From contig WBMZ01006369.1 of NCBI GenBank assembly GCA_013400975.1, positions 124,001 to 188,000 on the forward strand: a stretch of DNA of 64,000 bases, given 5' to 3'. The DNA is from Atrichornis clamosus. Lineage: Eukaryota; Chordata; Aves; Passeriformes; Menuridae. Below, in pieces: positions 39,933 through 60,760 of this stretch. The first letter of the stretch is position 1. Every line of letters starts with the position of its first letter. A program made the position numbers and the translations under genes. The notes below the pieces were generated by a model that saw only the letters and a program-made list of their open reading frames with translations, ran no database searches and was not told the origin of the DNA.

Positions 39933-42419
39933 CACACCTTCAAAAGATGACACCATGATTTTCATTTCACATTGTAATGCAAATTGAGAAAGACATGAAA
40001 TAAAGGAGAATTATTCCTCATTACACTGCCTCTTTTGTTTAGCTCATAGGTATGATCCAACCCCCTCCCCAGTGAAAGCAGTGTCACTGATTTTGCTTTC
40101 AGTGTGGCAGTCAATTGAAACTCCCTTCCTGATACATGATTTATACATCACTTCTAGAGCTGGCCCATTGTTTTATTTAAATGATCAGCACAACGTTGTA
40201 ATGTGGTCAAGCAAGTTGTGCTTGGTAGGAATTAACAGGATTTTTCTCCATCCTGCTTTAGTTTTATTCTCCTCTCCTCGTCCCTTTAAATCCCAGCTTC
40301 ACTTCCCTCCCCTAATGACACTCCCTAGGGCAGTGGGTGAACTGCAACCTGGAAACAGGCCATGGCTCTTCCACGAAATCTTCTGGCTTCTGCGGAAGAA
40401 CGTCCATTTCCTGGAGCCAGTCTGAGACAGACAGTGCTCTGCAGTCAGAAACAGGACTGGAATCCAGTGACCCTTAATCCATAGGAAGTGCTACGAAACT
40501 CACAGCAAATCAATTCTTCCTCAGCTGTCCGCATGCTGAGTTTCTGCCCGACTTGTGTCAGTGCCCTTCCCTGGATCAATGAGAAGGAAGTGTTTTACAA
40601 ACACAATGGACAACTTTAGACACTTGTAGCTTGAGTGTTCTTGTCATTGCTTTATCCAGAAATTTCCAGTTGCATTGGGTACACCCCTCCCACCTGAGGA
40701 GGGGGGTCACCTAATTCCCTCTTAGACTTTTTTCCTAATGTTCCTCTGAAGGCCAAATGTGTTTCCTGTTAGGTTTTAAGCGAAAGTCCCAACATTTTCT
40801 CTATAGGTCAAATATCATTAGACACAATTAACCTGCATTAATTGCTTCTGTTTTGACTAACAGTGCTTCTTCCCCAAATTGCACACTTTCCCAGAGTTTA
40901 GACCTGTACTTAAATCTATGTCATACCTTATTACAAAAGAGCTTCAGTACTCCTGGGATAATCCTATATCCAGCAAAAGGATAACTGTGACCAGAGGTGC
41001 TGTGGGTTAACTAAAGGAATGGACATCAGGATTCCCAGGCTCCAGGTGAATTCTGCCAGCTACTTTCTGGATGTCTGTGGATAATTTTCTTGTGTCTCAG
41101 TTTGCTCTGCTGTAAAATAGATTTAGAAACAGAAGAGATCTGTGGAATATTGTTGGGTAGTGAATTCTTTTTCGTGCAAACCTACAGCTGCTTCTTTCTG
41201 CTGATATACCTCTGTAGTTCCATGCCATTTAAATCATTCTGGATAGAGTAGCAGGAAGCAGCTTGGCTTAAGAGAATATTTCAGTCTAATTTACAGGAAA
41301 AGTAGATTTCTACTGATTAAACCATTTTCAACTTTTCCACAGTTTAAACTGTTCTTCCTGTAGTGGAAAGTGAGCAGACATGCTACTGAACTGCAGGACT
41401 GAGAAGTCCCTGCTCTCCTTCCAGAGCCTGGCACCTTTGGGAACAGCAAATGGAACAATCACCCAGGCAGCATCTGCTGGCATCAGAATTTCAGAGGCAG
41501 TTACATTTGCTGAGATCTCAGACTGCAATCTTGCCATCACTCCACAGATAAAGCAGCATTAGCAACAACTGCATTCCAAGCCAGTTGATGTCAGCAGGGG
41601 TCTGTTATTGTTGCTCTCAGCACAGAGGACTTGGCAGACTGACACACAGGCCACCAGACATTTATTCCAGCCCTTGTCCTGAATTAGGCATTTGACAAAT
41701 AAAGAGGACAAACTCTTAAATCTGACTGGGCAATGCACAAAAAAATCCCCCCAAATCCCAACAAACTAAGAACCAGGAGCAGTAACAATTATCTCCCTTT
41801 TTGCTCCTACCACTGTTTTAAAGCTAGAGATGCAGCCTCATGGGTGACTGTGATCCTAACCTCAGAAATAGTTTGCATTTTCTTAGAATAAGGTGTGACT
41901 CACCCCAGTCAGTTACTCATAATCACTGTAGATTGTTGCTTGTGGAAATACATGCTGCCAACATGGCTCACTGGTGGATAGGCTGAACACATTTTTCTTG
42001 GATAAAAACAAAGTCTTGGTCCCCTGAAAGTTAATTATTAAGCCACCTAGCTGTCAGACATCTAAAAAAGAATTTGCGGTGTTCTATTATTAACTCAATA
42101 TATTAGATAAATCTGAAGCAAGTAATTCAGAAAAGAAAAAAGAGGTAACGCTATTGAACAAGTGTTCTGCATTTACTATATACAGAGACAGAAAAACCAA
42201 ATTAATTGCATATATGCTAAAGAGCAATTAAAGCAAAGGGTTGTGTTTTAAAGTAACAGTACCTTGACTATAAAAGGGTTTTTAAAAGGTTGTATCTTAT
42301 ATTCGATATTTAATCTTGTTAAATACTTGGAAGTGAGCACAAAGATGTTTTGTGTAACCACACGCAGTACCCCGAAGGTTTGTAAAGCTCAGCGGCTTTT
42401 CTCAGGAAAATGGAGCAGA

Positions 42420-42505
42420 TCCCACCTGAGTGTTCCAGGCGGGATTATCCCACCTCCGGCGGGACTGGGAGGTGCCGGCACCGCCCTCTACCGGCCCCTG
42501 CGGTG
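42420..42505. promoter_or_regulatory. Isolated GC/CpG-rich islet with CTCF-like motif
   Basis: An 85-bp GC-rich islet inside AT-rich spacer. CCGCCCTCTACCGG at 42481-42494 fits the reverse CTCF consensus SYGCCMYCTRSTGG at 13 of 14 positions. Several short palindromes of CCGG/GCCGGC type are present. It may be an insulator or boundary site between SMURF2 and KPNA2, or a decayed promoter. Confidence 0.45.
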
Positions 42506-44607
42506 TTTTACAGAGTTATCCGGGATTCGCAATCCACAAATCCTCTGTCACTGCCCTATAAACTCACAGAAATGAAGCAGGGGAAGTAATGATTCGTTTA
42601 TTAAAGCTGGCTTTGCAGAATTGCTTTTATAGAGGTTAATTCTTTCAGTTCTCTACAGGTACACAGAAAATAATGATTTTATAACTGAGGCTTTTATGTC
42701 AATGCTGGAGGTTTAACAACAAAGCAAAGGATACAGGAGACTGCACTGCAGTTGCATTTGTGCGTCCTATTTGTGTGGTTTTTCCCCCAGAACGTTAAAG
42801 GCTCCAGTATTGTGAGGTGGTTCTTTCTCCTGTGCACAGGTATGGCAATGCCAGGCACTGGTCCCAGGGTGCTGCAGGACCCGTGGTGTCACTGCCTGCA
42901 GCTGCTTCCATAGGCCCTGGGGGGCACCTGCAGCCTCACCGCTCAGTACAGGGGCAGACAGGGCTGGGAATAGAGCACAGCCACAGCTCAGCCTCTTTAG
43001 AGCTCAGTACCTGCTGCAGCCTTTTGGGGGTTAAAGAAACACAGTTAAAGGGGTACAAGCCCAAGTATGAAGGTCATCATTAATCTGTTCAGGATAGTGT
43101 GGTTTTTGCAAGCCAGTCTCTTTTGTGACAGGTCAAATCTGCAACCCCTGCTGATACATCAGTGACAGCAATGTGTCACTAAGAGCCTGCTCTGAGCTGG
43201 ATGGAGGAGCTCACACAGCTTCCATAGCCCAGCAGGACTATCACTGCAGTGACTCACAACGATTGCTCTGCACAAAACATTATGGTTGCTATGAAGATAT
43301 ATAGGACTGTATACGCAGACAAATTATGTGCTGCGCTTTGTGACATTATCACAATCCAGCAACACTCAAGACCCACAGAGAAGTCACATGAATGAATGTC
43401 ATTGTCAGCCTCCAGTCAGGGAGGGAATCATTTGCCAGCAAGTGTGGGAGAGGGAGCAGACCTGCCCCACACTAATGAAAGCAAGAGTGACATCATCTAC
43501 ATTAGCAACAACCCATTTAAAGAAGTCTTTGTTAGCAGCACACAAGAATGAATTCTTCATGAAGCATACCTGATCTTCTATGGATTGCCAGAGTTACACC
43601 CACATCCACAAAATAGACTTGGAAGCACACAAAAAGGTGACTAATGCACAAGACAGAACCAGATTCTTCCATCAGGTTCATTTAGCTGAATGAAAGGGAT
43701 TTTTTTGTTTTGTATGTGTTTGGGTTTTCTATTCCCCTCTGCCCATAAAGGCAGAAATCAAAGGCAACTGTGGGAGAATTGCCTACATCTATTTTTCCCC
43801 CCTCCTTGTATTAATAAAGTGACGTGCTATGATCCAATTAAGGTGTGCTTATCAAACACCTAGCCCTGAACTCTGACGCGTCCTGTACCATCATTGGAGC
43901 TAGAGATGCTCAGTGAGCAGAGAGAATATACTTATTCCAGCACATTTGACTCCTGCAAGGTTCAAGTTAAATAGCTCAATCCAAGTTTTTCCAAAAAGCT
44001 GGAAAACAGAACTACAGTTCTTCCTCTCTACTCAATACCCTTCCCCACTACAAACCCACCCTGCACAACCCCCTTTAGGGACAAAGCAGGCTCCCGTGAG
44101 TAATGATTTTAGAAATAAAGGGACAGCATATTCCAAGACAAGGCCTTCATTTTTGCTCTCTAGAGCAGGCAACTACTTAAAAGCATTTCCTATGCTCTAT
44201 CCTAAGGATACCTGAACGTGTCTAGAATTGGTTAGCTGCTGTACTTACCTCTCCTCCAAATTATTACTTACAGTTAAGTAGCACTACTAGTCTTTAAATA
44301 TTTCTCCAAAAGGCAGAAGAAGCTAGTTTATCTTAGTTATGAACAGGGGAAGATGAATCAATTTCTACAGGAAGTATCTGGAGAGAAGCAGCAATTCCTT
44401 GGTTCTGCAGTAGTAGAAGGCTGCTGTATGCAGAAATCAGAGTTTAGGGTGACCAAACTGTTCTAAACCCACCATCTTCAGCATTGAATCTCCCATGGTT
44501 TAGACCTGCATTCATGACATTATCTATTTATGACTAATTTTACTTACCCCATCAGTCAGCTTTTAAGAGAGCAAGTGACACAGTTCAATTTGATGTACTT
44601 ATAACAC

Positions 44608-44613
44608 TTTATT
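44608..44613 (-). terminator. KPNA2 polyadenylation signal
   Basis: AATAAA on the minus strand, 380 nt after the KPNA2 stop codon, followed by a TGTGT-containing stretch. The cleavage site is expected near 44590, giving a 3' UTR of about 400 nt. Confidence 0.75.
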
Positions 44614-44992
44614 GAACTTCAAGTCCTCTTTAAAAGCCTGTTCAGTGTATTGATTACTGCAACAGGTCATGTAAAAGGTAGCAGGTTACAGAGAGGCCTG
44701 CAGAGCAGTGGGGCTCACTGCCTTTGTGAGAGGCCTGAATTGCTCACTTGCATTCTTTCCCCTGACAAGGACAGAAACAGGAAGTATTTACAAGCATCTC
44801 TCAAAGAATGAGGTTTACATGTAGAAATTCACAGATATATACACAGTTTGAACTGTTCAAGTATGTTTCAGTTGGACAAAGTGCTACAGGACACAGAAAA
44901 ACCACTAAAAGACAAGAGGAACTATTAAGACAAAGAGGTGGCAGTCATTTGTGTGCTAAACCACTTGCAGAGTGGTTCAGTATATGCAAGAT

Positions 44993-50089
<5,097 letters not shown>

Positions 50090-50858
50090 TTATTCCACAA
50101 GAATTAAACTTTTAAAATTGGATCAATACCCGAGAATGAGAAACACTTGCTTGTATTAAATACAATAACAGCCTCTGACTTGATCAACAGCTGCCTCTTT
50201 AAACAGCCAGATGTTACAGCAAGCTTCAGCATCAACACAAAAGCAGAAGACACACACGATTTTAAGACACTTTAAGCTATAAATGCTATCAGTCATTATT
50301 TTTAAGAGCAAGATAGATTTTTCCTTCCCGCAGACAGCCCACACACTGTTAAATACTATTTTCCTGTGTCACGTACCTGTGCTGCACAGAACCCCACTCA
50401 GTCCCACCCCGACCTTTTCCAACGAGAATAGCGAGCTCTCGCACTGGAAAGGTCCCACTTCTTCAGGCGGCGTTTGCCGTGCCGGTGCAGCCAGCAGCAT
50501 CTAACAACGGCTACACGGGTAACGAGGCAAATCCTTACACCTCGGCCAGCCGCAGCGTGACCCACTGCATAAGGACTGGCTTCGTTTAGGCCACAACCCA
50601 GCCGGAGCGACAGCCCGCCCTAGGATAGACCAGCCACATTGCAGACAGCGAAGACCCGGGGGGCTCCGGAGGGAGGCCCCAGCAGAGACTGCGGGCAGAG
50701 CACGGCCCTTTCTAATAGGCCAGCGCAGGGCCCGCGTCTCCACCGCCCCACAGCCGGCTCCTGGTCCCGATCCCAAGTCCCGCACCTCGGCCGCGGGCCC
50801 CGCCGGTCGCTCCGCTCCTGCCGCACGCTGCCACTGCCCACGACCGCCCCACGCGGCA

Positions 50859-50922
50859 TTTAAATTTCCCGCGGCCTCGCCCAGCCATTGGCCAGTTCGA
50901 GCCAAAGCAGCCTCCTGATTGG
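50859..50922 (-). promoter_or_regulatory. KPNA2 core promoter: two CCAAT boxes plus CDE/CHR-like site
   Basis: On the minus strand, CCAAT boxes lie at 50918-50922 and 50887-50891, exactly 31 bp apart. Downstream is GCGGG (50868-50872) followed by TTTAAA (50859-50864). Counting the shorter TTAAA core, the spacing is the 4 nt typical of a CDE/CHR pair. NF-Y boxes 31-33 bp apart with a downstream CHR are the standard layout of G2/M genes controlled by DREAM and B-MYB/FOXM1 complexes, and KPNA2 is known to peak in G2/M. Confidence 0.65.
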
Positions 50923-50976
50923 CCGGTTTGAAAGCAGCCCGTCTCGTGATGACGGAGAACGCACCTCCGCCGCCCT

Positions 50977-51003
50977 CCCGGAAGACCCGTCGGACGTCAC
51001 GTG
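50977..51003. promoter_or_regulatory. ETS-like and GTCACGTG E-box motifs
   Basis: CCCGGAAG at 50977-50984 resembles an ETS site. GTCACGTG at 50996-51003 is a USF/TFE-type E-box overlapping a CGTCA half-site. Both lie upstream of KPNA2 within the CpG island. Confidence 0.5.
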
Positions 51004-51018
51004 TTCACACGTCCGGGT

Positions 51019-51099
51019 ACTACAGCTTCCAGCGTGCCCCGCGCGGGTAGGCCCGGTAAGCCGCGGCGTGGGCGGCGCGAGGCACCCGGGAGTTGTAGT
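51019..51099. promoter_or_regulatory. Inverted pair of ZNF143-like motifs
   Basis: ACTACAGCTTCCAGCGTGC at 51019-51037 on plus and ACTACAACTCCCG on minus within 51081-51099. The second fits the promoter consensus ACTAYRNNNCCCR exactly; the first is one base off in its CCCR part. Confidence 0.55.
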
Positions 51100-51186
51100 G
51101 CGTGGGGCTGGGCTCGGCGGGATCCCGGGAAGAAGGGACCGGGGCGGGGTTTACATGGGATATTGGGAAGAAATGCTACCCTATGA

Positions 51187-51391
51187 GGGTGGGGAGGCCC
51201 TGGCACAGGTTGCCAGAGAAGCTGTGGCTGCCCCATCTCTGGAAGTGTCCAAACCAGGTTGGACGGGGCTTGGAGCAACCTGGGATGGTGGTAGGTGGCC
51301 CTGCCCGTGGCAGGGGGTGGAACTGGATTCGCTTTAAGGTCCCTTCTAACCCAGACCATTCTGTGATTCCATTATTCCATCACTCCATGAC
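51187..51391 (+). mobile_element. CR1 LINE 3' end, 5'-truncated, plus orientation
   Basis: Contains the hallmark CR1 3' blocks AGGCCCTGGCACAGGTTGCC, GTTGGACGGGGCTTGGAGCA and AAGGTCCCTTCTAACCCAGA, and ends in the short ATTCTGTGATTCC-type terminal repeats. About 200 bp of the LINE 3' end is present, with no reverse-transcriptase coding sequence. It lies 0.3 kb upstream of the KPNA2 promoter. Confidence 0.93.
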
Positions 51392-52380
51392 TCCTTTATT
51401 GTCTCCTAGAAACGTGATGCACAGAAATGTAAAGAAAAGGGCATAGGAGATTGCAGTTGAAAGCAGTACTACAACCTTCAGGGCTGATGAAAACTAAATC
51501 ATATGGAATAATAAAAGAAAAGGATTCCTGCCCTCGTGGCATGGCCTGAAAAGAAACAGGCCTGGGATTGTTTCAAATGGATTTGGCCTGTTCATGAGGG
51601 ATAGAATACAAAAGAACACCATGTTTCACAGGGGATATAATTCATAAAACTGTGGGGAAAGCATGAGTCTGACAGAAACTCCAACTTCTCAAGACACCTA
51701 TAAAGTACAATTCAGATAAAGAAGTGTTAGGGTTGCACATCAATACGTCTGTGTGTTAAACCATCACATTAAGTCACTTATACCGATCTGTACGTGCACC
51801 CAGGAGCGGAGGATGTTTGCTGAGGAGGGGGAATTACCAGTGACATCATATACAGCTGGTTTTGGGCTTTATAATTCTGAGCGTTGTAAAAAGAATCACA
51901 AAAACAAGCAAGAGCAGGGAAGTCAAAAGAAGAGAAAGCACATTACTGACAAATGGAGATATTTTACAGGACTATTTTGACAGAAAAAACAGCAGTTCAA
52001 AAGCAGAAATTAAGGTTAACCACCTGCTCTCCTGAAGGCTCGGAGGGTTGACATGGAGAAATTCCACTGAGCCATTAATTGCTGGCAGTCCATGGTCTGG
52101 AGCAGTGAAACCTGGGCACAGGTATGGGTGTTGAGGGCAGGGAGATGGCTGGCAGTACCTGGGACCCCCGAGGGGCCTGTGTGCGAGGTGCTGTAGGCGG
52201 TGTGGGCTGTGAGGGAAGTGACAGCTCCAAAGGCTGTTACCAGCATAGCGATGCCACAGAGGTGAGGGAGACTGGGCAGTTGTGGCCGCACAGCGGCTGA
52301 GGTTATGGGGCAGTGGAGGGTGTACGTGAGGTGCGATAAAGGGCCGTGAGGGGAGTCAAGCCGTGAGGGGGCAGAGAGTC
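51392..52380. other. Spacer between KPNA2 and the tRNA gene
   Basis: AT-rich to about 52.0 kb, then GC-rich. A 150-codon open frame on the minus strand (52016-52468) has no recognisable domain. No gene is supported. Confidence 0.6.
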
Positions 52381-52815
52381 CTGAAGAGGGGAGGTTCCTT
52401 GAGGGGAGAAGGCCGAATGTGGAGCCGCCCGGACTGGATGGAGTTAAGGGCCGCAGCACAGGAGCCACGGCCGGGCCTGTGAGTGGAAGTTTAAAGACGA
52501 GGGTCCCCGGGACAGGGGACGGTGGTGGCCGAGGTTCCGCGGAACGGGGGGGGTGAACCCGAGCGTCTCCCGTCAGGCGGCCACACTACGGGCTCGGAGT
52601 GACGCGAACCGGCTCTGCGGCGCGAGCAGCGCCGCGGGCACGCGCTGTGGGGGCTGCCCTCGAGGCCCGCCGGGGGGACCGCGGCCAATGGCGTGTGAGG
52701 GCGGAGGGGCGGGGCCTGCCCGCCAGGAGCAGGGAGAACGTGACAGCGCGGGGGGCGGGGCCAGCGGCGGCCGGGCGGGGCTCTTACCAGGCGGCGCGCG
52801 CAAACTCCGCTGGGT

Positions 52816-52888
52816 GACCCAGTGGCCTAATGGATAAGGCACTGGCCTCCTAAGCCAGGGATTGTGGGTTCGAGTCCCATCTGGGTCG
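52816..52888 (+). tRNA. tRNA-Arg (anticodon CCT)
   Basis: Intact 73-nt tRNA gene without intron. The acceptor stem GACCCAG (52816-52822) pairs perfectly with CTGGGTC (52881-52887), with G as discriminator base. The anticodon arm is CTGGC-CTCCTAA-GCCAG with anticodon CCT at 52849-52851, reading AGG arginine codons. The T arm is GTGGG-TTCGAGT-CCCAT with one relaxed pair. Internal pol III promoters: A box TGGCCTAATGG (52823-52833) and B box GGTTCGAGTCC (52867-52877), both matching consensus. A TTTT terminator follows at 52900. Confidence 0.97.
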
Positions 52889-52899
52889 TGCCGCACTCG

Positions 52900-52903
52900 T
52901 TTT
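52900..52903 (+). terminator. Pol III terminator of tRNA-Arg
   Basis: Run of four T starting 12 nt after the tRNA 3' end in otherwise GC-rich sequence. Confidence 0.75.
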
Positions 52904-53209
52904 GTGGCGGTGCGCGGGGCCACCGCCCGCCCGGGAGCGCCCGACTCTTTTACCGGGAGCGGCCCCGGACCCCTCTCCCTGGACGCCCGGAACCGGCGCC
53001 TTCTCCGTGTTTTCCGCTGTGATCCCGCAAGTGCCGGCGGCTGCGAGTCCCGGTGCGCTCCGGGAGAGCCGGAGCCGGGGGAAAAGGCTGGTCCGGACGT
53101 GGACACAGCGCTGTTGGTCCCTGTTTCCCTCAGCCCCGCTGGGAAAGATTTTCCGTCTCTGTTGTTCGAGCATCCTGTAGCTGCGGGAACGGTGGGAGCG
53201 CTCCAAACG

Positions 53210-54590
53210 TCACCACTCCCCTTTTGATGGAGATCCTGTGCACGTAAAGAGTCTGGAGAAACTCAGTGCAGACACAGTCACGCATTAATAAGGGTTGAAT
53301 TACACCAGCAGCTAATTCAACAGAAAAATCCCCGGAGTACAGGTCTTCGGGATGCTCATGTGTGCATCCATCTATCCACCAATCCCTCCCTCCCTTCCCA
53401 ATGCAAGCACTCACACTCCAGCTTCTCTTGCTTGCTGCAGGTACCTGCTAGTCGCAAGAGGAATGTAGGAGCTGTCCTCTCCCTCATCTTTAGTTTACAT
53501 TCCTATTCCCATAATAGCTATTTTGGGGATACTTTTGGAAATAAAATGCTTAAAATAACAGAGGAAAATAAGGATTAATAAGTGCTGCTGTAGAAATGTA
53601 GCTCCTTGAGTAATAGATGTGGTAAAATATCATTTATTTTGCACATTATTCTGGGTAATTTTCTGTATCTTCACCCATTGCTGCTGAGCTCTGAGCTTTT
53701 AGGAATCCTATTGAAATGCTTAATTAAGGCAGGACAAAACAAACAGCTTAAACTAGGCAGCACTGAGCCCCATGCCACAGGCATTGCTGAGGGGTAGATT
53801 TTCTGTCAATGGTGGATTTCAGAGCCTTTCAGTGCCTTTATGGGGTTTTTAAGTTCTTCATTGCTCCTTAAAGGCATGAGCAGCTTCCACAGCACCCGGC
53901 AGCAGCTGGTGAGATAAACTCACAATGGAAATCTTGTGTAGCAATAAGGTCACTTAGAAATAAGCCTTCTTAATTCAGTAATCCAAATCAGGGTTGGCTT
54001 GGTGTGTGAAAATTTGCAGAGTTCTTCATGTTGGCAAAGAGAGATTTAAAAGTAAATCTGTACCGGATCAGCAGAGCTTTCCCTTGGGCTGGACGGTCAC
54101 TACTGCATTTTTCAGTCTGAAAAAAGTCACTGAAACTGGTTCGTTAAATTCAAAGATGAGCTTTCCAGCTGTATAAATGGAGGTGGCCAGAAATCCCCAG
54201 ATATGTTCTATTGTCATGCACATCCTTTACAGAAGCTGCATCCCAGGGGTTTGGTGTGTTCCAGCATCTCCCAATCCCACTTCAGAATGGAATTCTCCAT
54301 AGCCAGGAAAACCTGGCTGTGGTGAGAGAGAATTGTTCTCTCACAAAGTGCCATAGGAGGGCAAGAGTTTCCCCAAAATAAAAATCTGTTGCCAAAAATG
54401 TGTATGGGTGTGTTATTCCCAGAACACAGGTGATGCAGGCAGTGAGTTCTGTCCCAATGGGAAGGAGCACGTTCCTCCTAGGCAGGGCTGGTGGACGGCA
54501 GCAGCTTGGTCTTGCTCCAGTGGGTTGTCCAGTGAGTGATTCCCGTTTCCCCTAAGGCTGCCTCTCATTAGCATGAATCGGGGGAAGGGC
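53210..54590. other. Spacer between tRNA-Arg and C17orf58
   Basis: Mostly unremarkable AT-rich sequence. It contains a pair of adjacent hairpins at 54297-54344. No gene is supported. Confidence 0.6.
54297..54344. other. Two back-to-back hairpins
   Basis: CCATAGCCAGG (54297-54307) pairs with CCTGGCTGTGG (54312-54322) across an AAAA loop, with one G-U-type position. GTGAGAGA (54322-54329) then pairs perfectly with TCTCTCAC (54337-54344). Confidence 0.6.
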
Positions 54591-54597
54591 ATAAAAG
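54591..54597 (+). promoter_or_regulatory. TATA-like box of C17orf58
   Basis: ATAAAAG lies 47 nt upstream of the ATG at 54638. This predicts a start near 54620 and a very short 5' UTR. An upstream non-coding exon is the alternative. Confidence 0.5.
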
Positions 54598-54637
54598 ACG
54601 CCAGTTCATTTTGAGTCTGGAAAAACTTTACTTCAAA

Positions 54638-59812
<5,175 letters not shown>

Positions 59813-60760
59813 GGCCCTGGTGGCTCCTTCCAGGACACAGGAGCAGCAGGATCCACCCCTCAGAGCACACCTGGCCTGGGCAGTTCTCCCGTCTGGAACC
59901 GGCTGCGATCGTCGCTCGCTTTTGTGCTTTAGCAAACACTGGGTGCCTTGACCAGGCACCTCTGGTGAGGTTAGCACAGAAATCAGCCTAGGGAACGTCA
60001 TGAATTTCCTCCAGCTGCTTTCAGAGCCACAGGTTATTGTAGCCTCCCCTGCTGCAGTGTGCCTCTAATAATCTGTAGTAACTGCAATGTAAAATTCTGG
60101 AGGCTTTGTCCTCGGTACACAGCAACTGCACTTTGAACCCTTCACCTTGAACACATTAGAGATACCACAGCTTTATCTACACAGGATGTTCACTGTGCTT
60201 TCACAGTTCTGTCTAAAGTATCACATGCATCTGATTCCAGAGAAACCAACACCACTAAGTATCATTTGTATTATTTTTGTCTCCTCAACCACATCCATAC
60301 TTCTGAAAATTACATCATTCTTCAAACAGAGCTGGATGTTCACACAAAGCATACAGAACAGAGTGTAATAATCTGAGGGTATGAACACACTGACTGAAAG
60401 CAAATCAAGAACTGCACAACACAAATGCCCAGTTGGGTTTATGAGTGATGGCTCAGGTTTGTGCCAAGGAAAGCAAAATGAGCATGGGCTGCACACACTG
60501 GGTGTGCCTGGGGACACGGGCACTTCATCCCAGAGCTGGGTGCTGAATGCCACTCCCCAGAAGAAACATGACCATCTTGGTACTTGCACATTAGTAAAGT
60601 CACTTTTTAAATCAAAGAGACAATCTTTTAGTACCTTTACTGTGGTGGAAGAACCTACTCCCTTCTTGCAAAGGGAATTGAGATGTTTGCTGTTCCCAGT
60701 CAGTATTTGCAGATCGTAAATCTGTAAAAGAAACTAATAAAATGTTTATGAGGTTCTGGT
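59813..60760 (+). other. C17orf58 3' UTR
   Basis: About 950 nt from the stop codon to just past the polyadenylation signal AATAAA at 60736-60741, which is followed by a GT-rich stretch. No earlier consensus signal was noted. Confidence 0.65.
60736..60741 (+). terminator. C17orf58 polyadenylation signal
   Basis: AATAAA on the coding strand with a downstream GTTTATGAGGTTCTGGTTT element. Confidence 0.7.

Larger units (their letters stand above)
30800..44580. other. Intergenic spacer between SMURF2 and KPNA2
   Basis: About 13.8 kb without a gene I can support. Mostly AT-rich. A moderately GC-rich patch at 33.0-33.8 kb has several open frames on both strands but no family match or splice logic. 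Candidate regulatory motifs are listed separately (32595, 34681, 42481), and an AT microsatellite lies at 39867. An unrecognised lncRNA cannot be excluded from sequence alone. Confidence 0.6.
50440..51140. promoter_or_regulatory. KPNA2 CpG-island promoter and non-coding first exon region
   Basis: GC- and CpG-rich block at the 5' end of KPNA2. The promoter motifs place the minus-strand start near 50.83 kb. Two donor candidates could end the non-coding exon 1: GAG|GTGCGG at 50786, giving a very short exon, or CAG|GTACGT at 50377, giving about 450 nt. I cannot choose between them. Confidence 0.75.
52380..53210. promoter_or_regulatory. CpG island around tRNA-Arg
   Basis: Strongly CpG-rich block centred on the tRNA gene and more than 1.4 kb from the C17orf58 start codon. 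It may be the tRNA's own open-chromatin island or the promoter of an unrecognised transcript. Long open frames here are GC-composition artefacts. Confidence 0.6.

Noticed and set aside
52016..53106. Minus-strand open frames of 150 and 177 codons around the tRNA
   Set aside because: One reads antisense through the tRNA gene itself. Both are CpG-island artefacts with no domain or codon signal.
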